Positions 62,874 through 64,000 of a DNA stretch of 64,000 bases are shown here, piece by piece. Position numbers and translations under genes: made by a program. Below the pieces are notes generated by a model. The model ran no database searches and had not been told where the DNA came from. It saw only the letters and a program-made list of their open reading frames with translations. The first letter of the stretch is position 1, and each line of letters starts with the position of its first letter. This DNA comes from Callaeas wilsoni (lineage: Eukaryota; Chordata; Aves; Passeriformes; Callaeidae). Where the stretch lies: assembly GCA_013398955.1 (NCBI GenBank), contig VWPU01004870.1, positions 81,115 through 145,114 of the forward strand, given 5' to 3'.

Positions 62874-63466
62874 GCCAATTTGCCCTTTATTGTGACTGAT
62901 GTGTGCAGGTGTTTGCCTGCTCTGTGCCTCAGAGTTGGGCTGTGAGACTGAGCCCTCTGCTCAACATACGAGCTGATCCTGTCCCTCTTCCCATCCCACA
63001 CTGCCCCATGTTCTCACAATATCCTGGAGAAACAATGGAGCATCTTTAAAACCTTTTGAGATAGGAATTGGAATAGCAAAAGCCAATTTGCCCTTTATTG
63101 TGACTGATGTGTGCAGGTGTTTGCCTGCTCTGTGCCTCAGAGTTGGGCTGTGAGACTGAGCCCTCTGCTCAACATACGAGCTGATCCTGTCCCTCTTCCC
63201 ATCCCACACTGCCCCATGTTCTCACAATATCCTGGAGAAACAATGGAGCATCTTTAAAACCTTTTGAGATAGGAATTGGAATAGCAAAAGCCAATTTGCC
63301 CTTTATTGTGACTGATGTGTGCAGGTGTTTGCCCGCTCTGTGCCTCAGAGTTGGGCTGTGAGACTGAGCCCTCTCTGACCCTGTCCCATCCCACACTGCC
63401 CCATGTTCTCACAATATCCTGGAGAAACAATGGAGCATCTTTAAAATCTTCTGAGACAGGAATCGG
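62874..63466. repeat. 208-bp direct triplication (2.9 copies)
   Basis: Copies lie at 62874-63081, 63082-63289 and 63290-63466. Each starts gccaatttgccctttattgt and ends near gagataggaattgg. Copies 1 and 2 are almost identical. Copy 3 carries substitutions and lacks about 30 bp (the ctcaacatacgagctgatcc part and the ctcttc next to it). It resembles no family I know. Confidence 0.93.
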
Positions 63467-64000
63467 CCACCAGAGAGACCCACACCAGCAAGGGCAGGGC
63501 CTGGAGCATCTCAGCTCTTCTGCTTCTCACCTGGCTTCCTCTCAGGGGAGGGGAAGGGAGTTTGGCACATCACCCCTGAGAGCTGCCGGTCCCCAGCACG
63601 ACTTTCTCCTCGGTCACTGAAACTGTGTCAAAGCCTGAGCGAATGTGGGGGCTGAAGAAGAGCAGCAAGAGGACACCTCGCTGTCAGTGCCAGAGGGGAC
63701 AGGGATCCCCCAGAGCCTGCTGCCTTTAACCGGGATAGCTGCGGCCAGCACGCTTGGGGCTCACACGGTCACCCCGGGCAGGGAAGGCTCAGGGAGCTCA
63801 CAGGGTCACAGGCAGCCCCAGAAACGCTCTTTCCCCCCGGTCCCAGGGCGCTCTTTCAGCGGGCATCTGCCCGGTGCCGAGCGGGGCTTTGTCCTCGCAG
63901 GGGCCGCGCTCGGGGCCAGTGAAGCCGCGGTGTTTGCGTGGCCGTGGAAGCCGAGATGCGGGAGGAGAGGCCGGGCACGGCCGTGGCAGCCCCGGCATGT
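63467..64000. promoter_or_regulatory. GC- and CpG-rich stretch at window end, possible CpG island edge
   Basis: CpG frequency climbs from about 63720, with runs such as ccgggatagctgcggccagc, cgagcggggctttgtcctcg and ggggccgcgctcggggccag. It may be the start of a CpG island, either an alternative promoter within NTSR1 or a downstream unit. The window ends before this can be judged. Confidence 0.4.

Noticed and set aside
62961..63396. Two near-identical minus-strand frames of 75-82 codons
   Set aside because: Their identity is due to the 208-bp DNA triplication. There is no similarity to any protein and no splice or promoter context.
42211..64000. Search for NTSR1 exons 2-4 (TM5 to the C-tail)
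   Set aside because: No segment resembling TM5, the TM6 CWLPYH-type motif or TM7 was found on the plus strand, so these exons are taken to lie downstream of the window.

Overview
The window is vertebrate nuclear DNA, almost certainly from a bird. It holds intron-split genes with canonical GT/AG junctions. It carries at least nine fragments of CR1 LINEs, the dominant avian retroposon, several with the typical 3' end ATTCTATGATT, plus class-II-like ERV LTRs. The two genes recognised, SLCO4A1 then NTSR1 on the same strand, are neighbours in that order on human 20q13.33. Nothing prokaryotic (operons, Shine-Dalgarno sites, IS elements, CRISPR) was seen.

Layout. (1) 1-10088: the 3' two thirds of SLCO4A1 (organic anion transporter OATP4A1), nine coding exons on the + strand whose phases all join, encoding the last 428 residues and the stop. 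The 5' exons lie upstream of the window. (2) 10089-41270: about 31 kb of 3' UTR and intergenic DNA without a recognisable gene. It contains CR1 pieces, an unusual tandem array of LTR plus short internal sequence (13275-14406), a solo LTR of the same family with an intact 6-bp target duplication (33211-33563), a second LTR-like element (about 17220-17690), a 43-bp minisatellite (37614-37798) and some AT-rich, homeodomain-site-like stretches that could be regulatory. (3) 39990-41267: a long GT-rich minisatellite ending in about 33 perfect copies of a 20-bp unit, directly abutting a CpG island. (4) 41542-42210: the first coding exon of NTSR1 (neurotensin receptor 1), 223 codons covering the N-terminus to the start of TM5. 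(5) 42211-64000: apparently NTSR1 intron 1, with no further NTSR1 exon found. It contains a 70-bp minisatellite (49101-49702), a pair of identical palindromic hairpins 2.1 kb apart, a 208-bp triplication (62874-63466), CR1 fragments, and a CpG-richer stretch at the very end.

The two genes are not known to act together: one encodes a plasma-membrane transporter of organic anions and thyroid hormone, the other a Gq-coupled peptide receptor. Their adjacency is conserved synteny. The long reading frames at 39.6-42.4 kb and 49.0-49.9 kb are by-products of minisatellites whose units lack stop codons in all six frames. I found no convincing new biological system. The most unusual items are the NTSR1-proximal minisatellite, the LTR array bounded exactly at LTR/internal junctions, and the twin hairpins.
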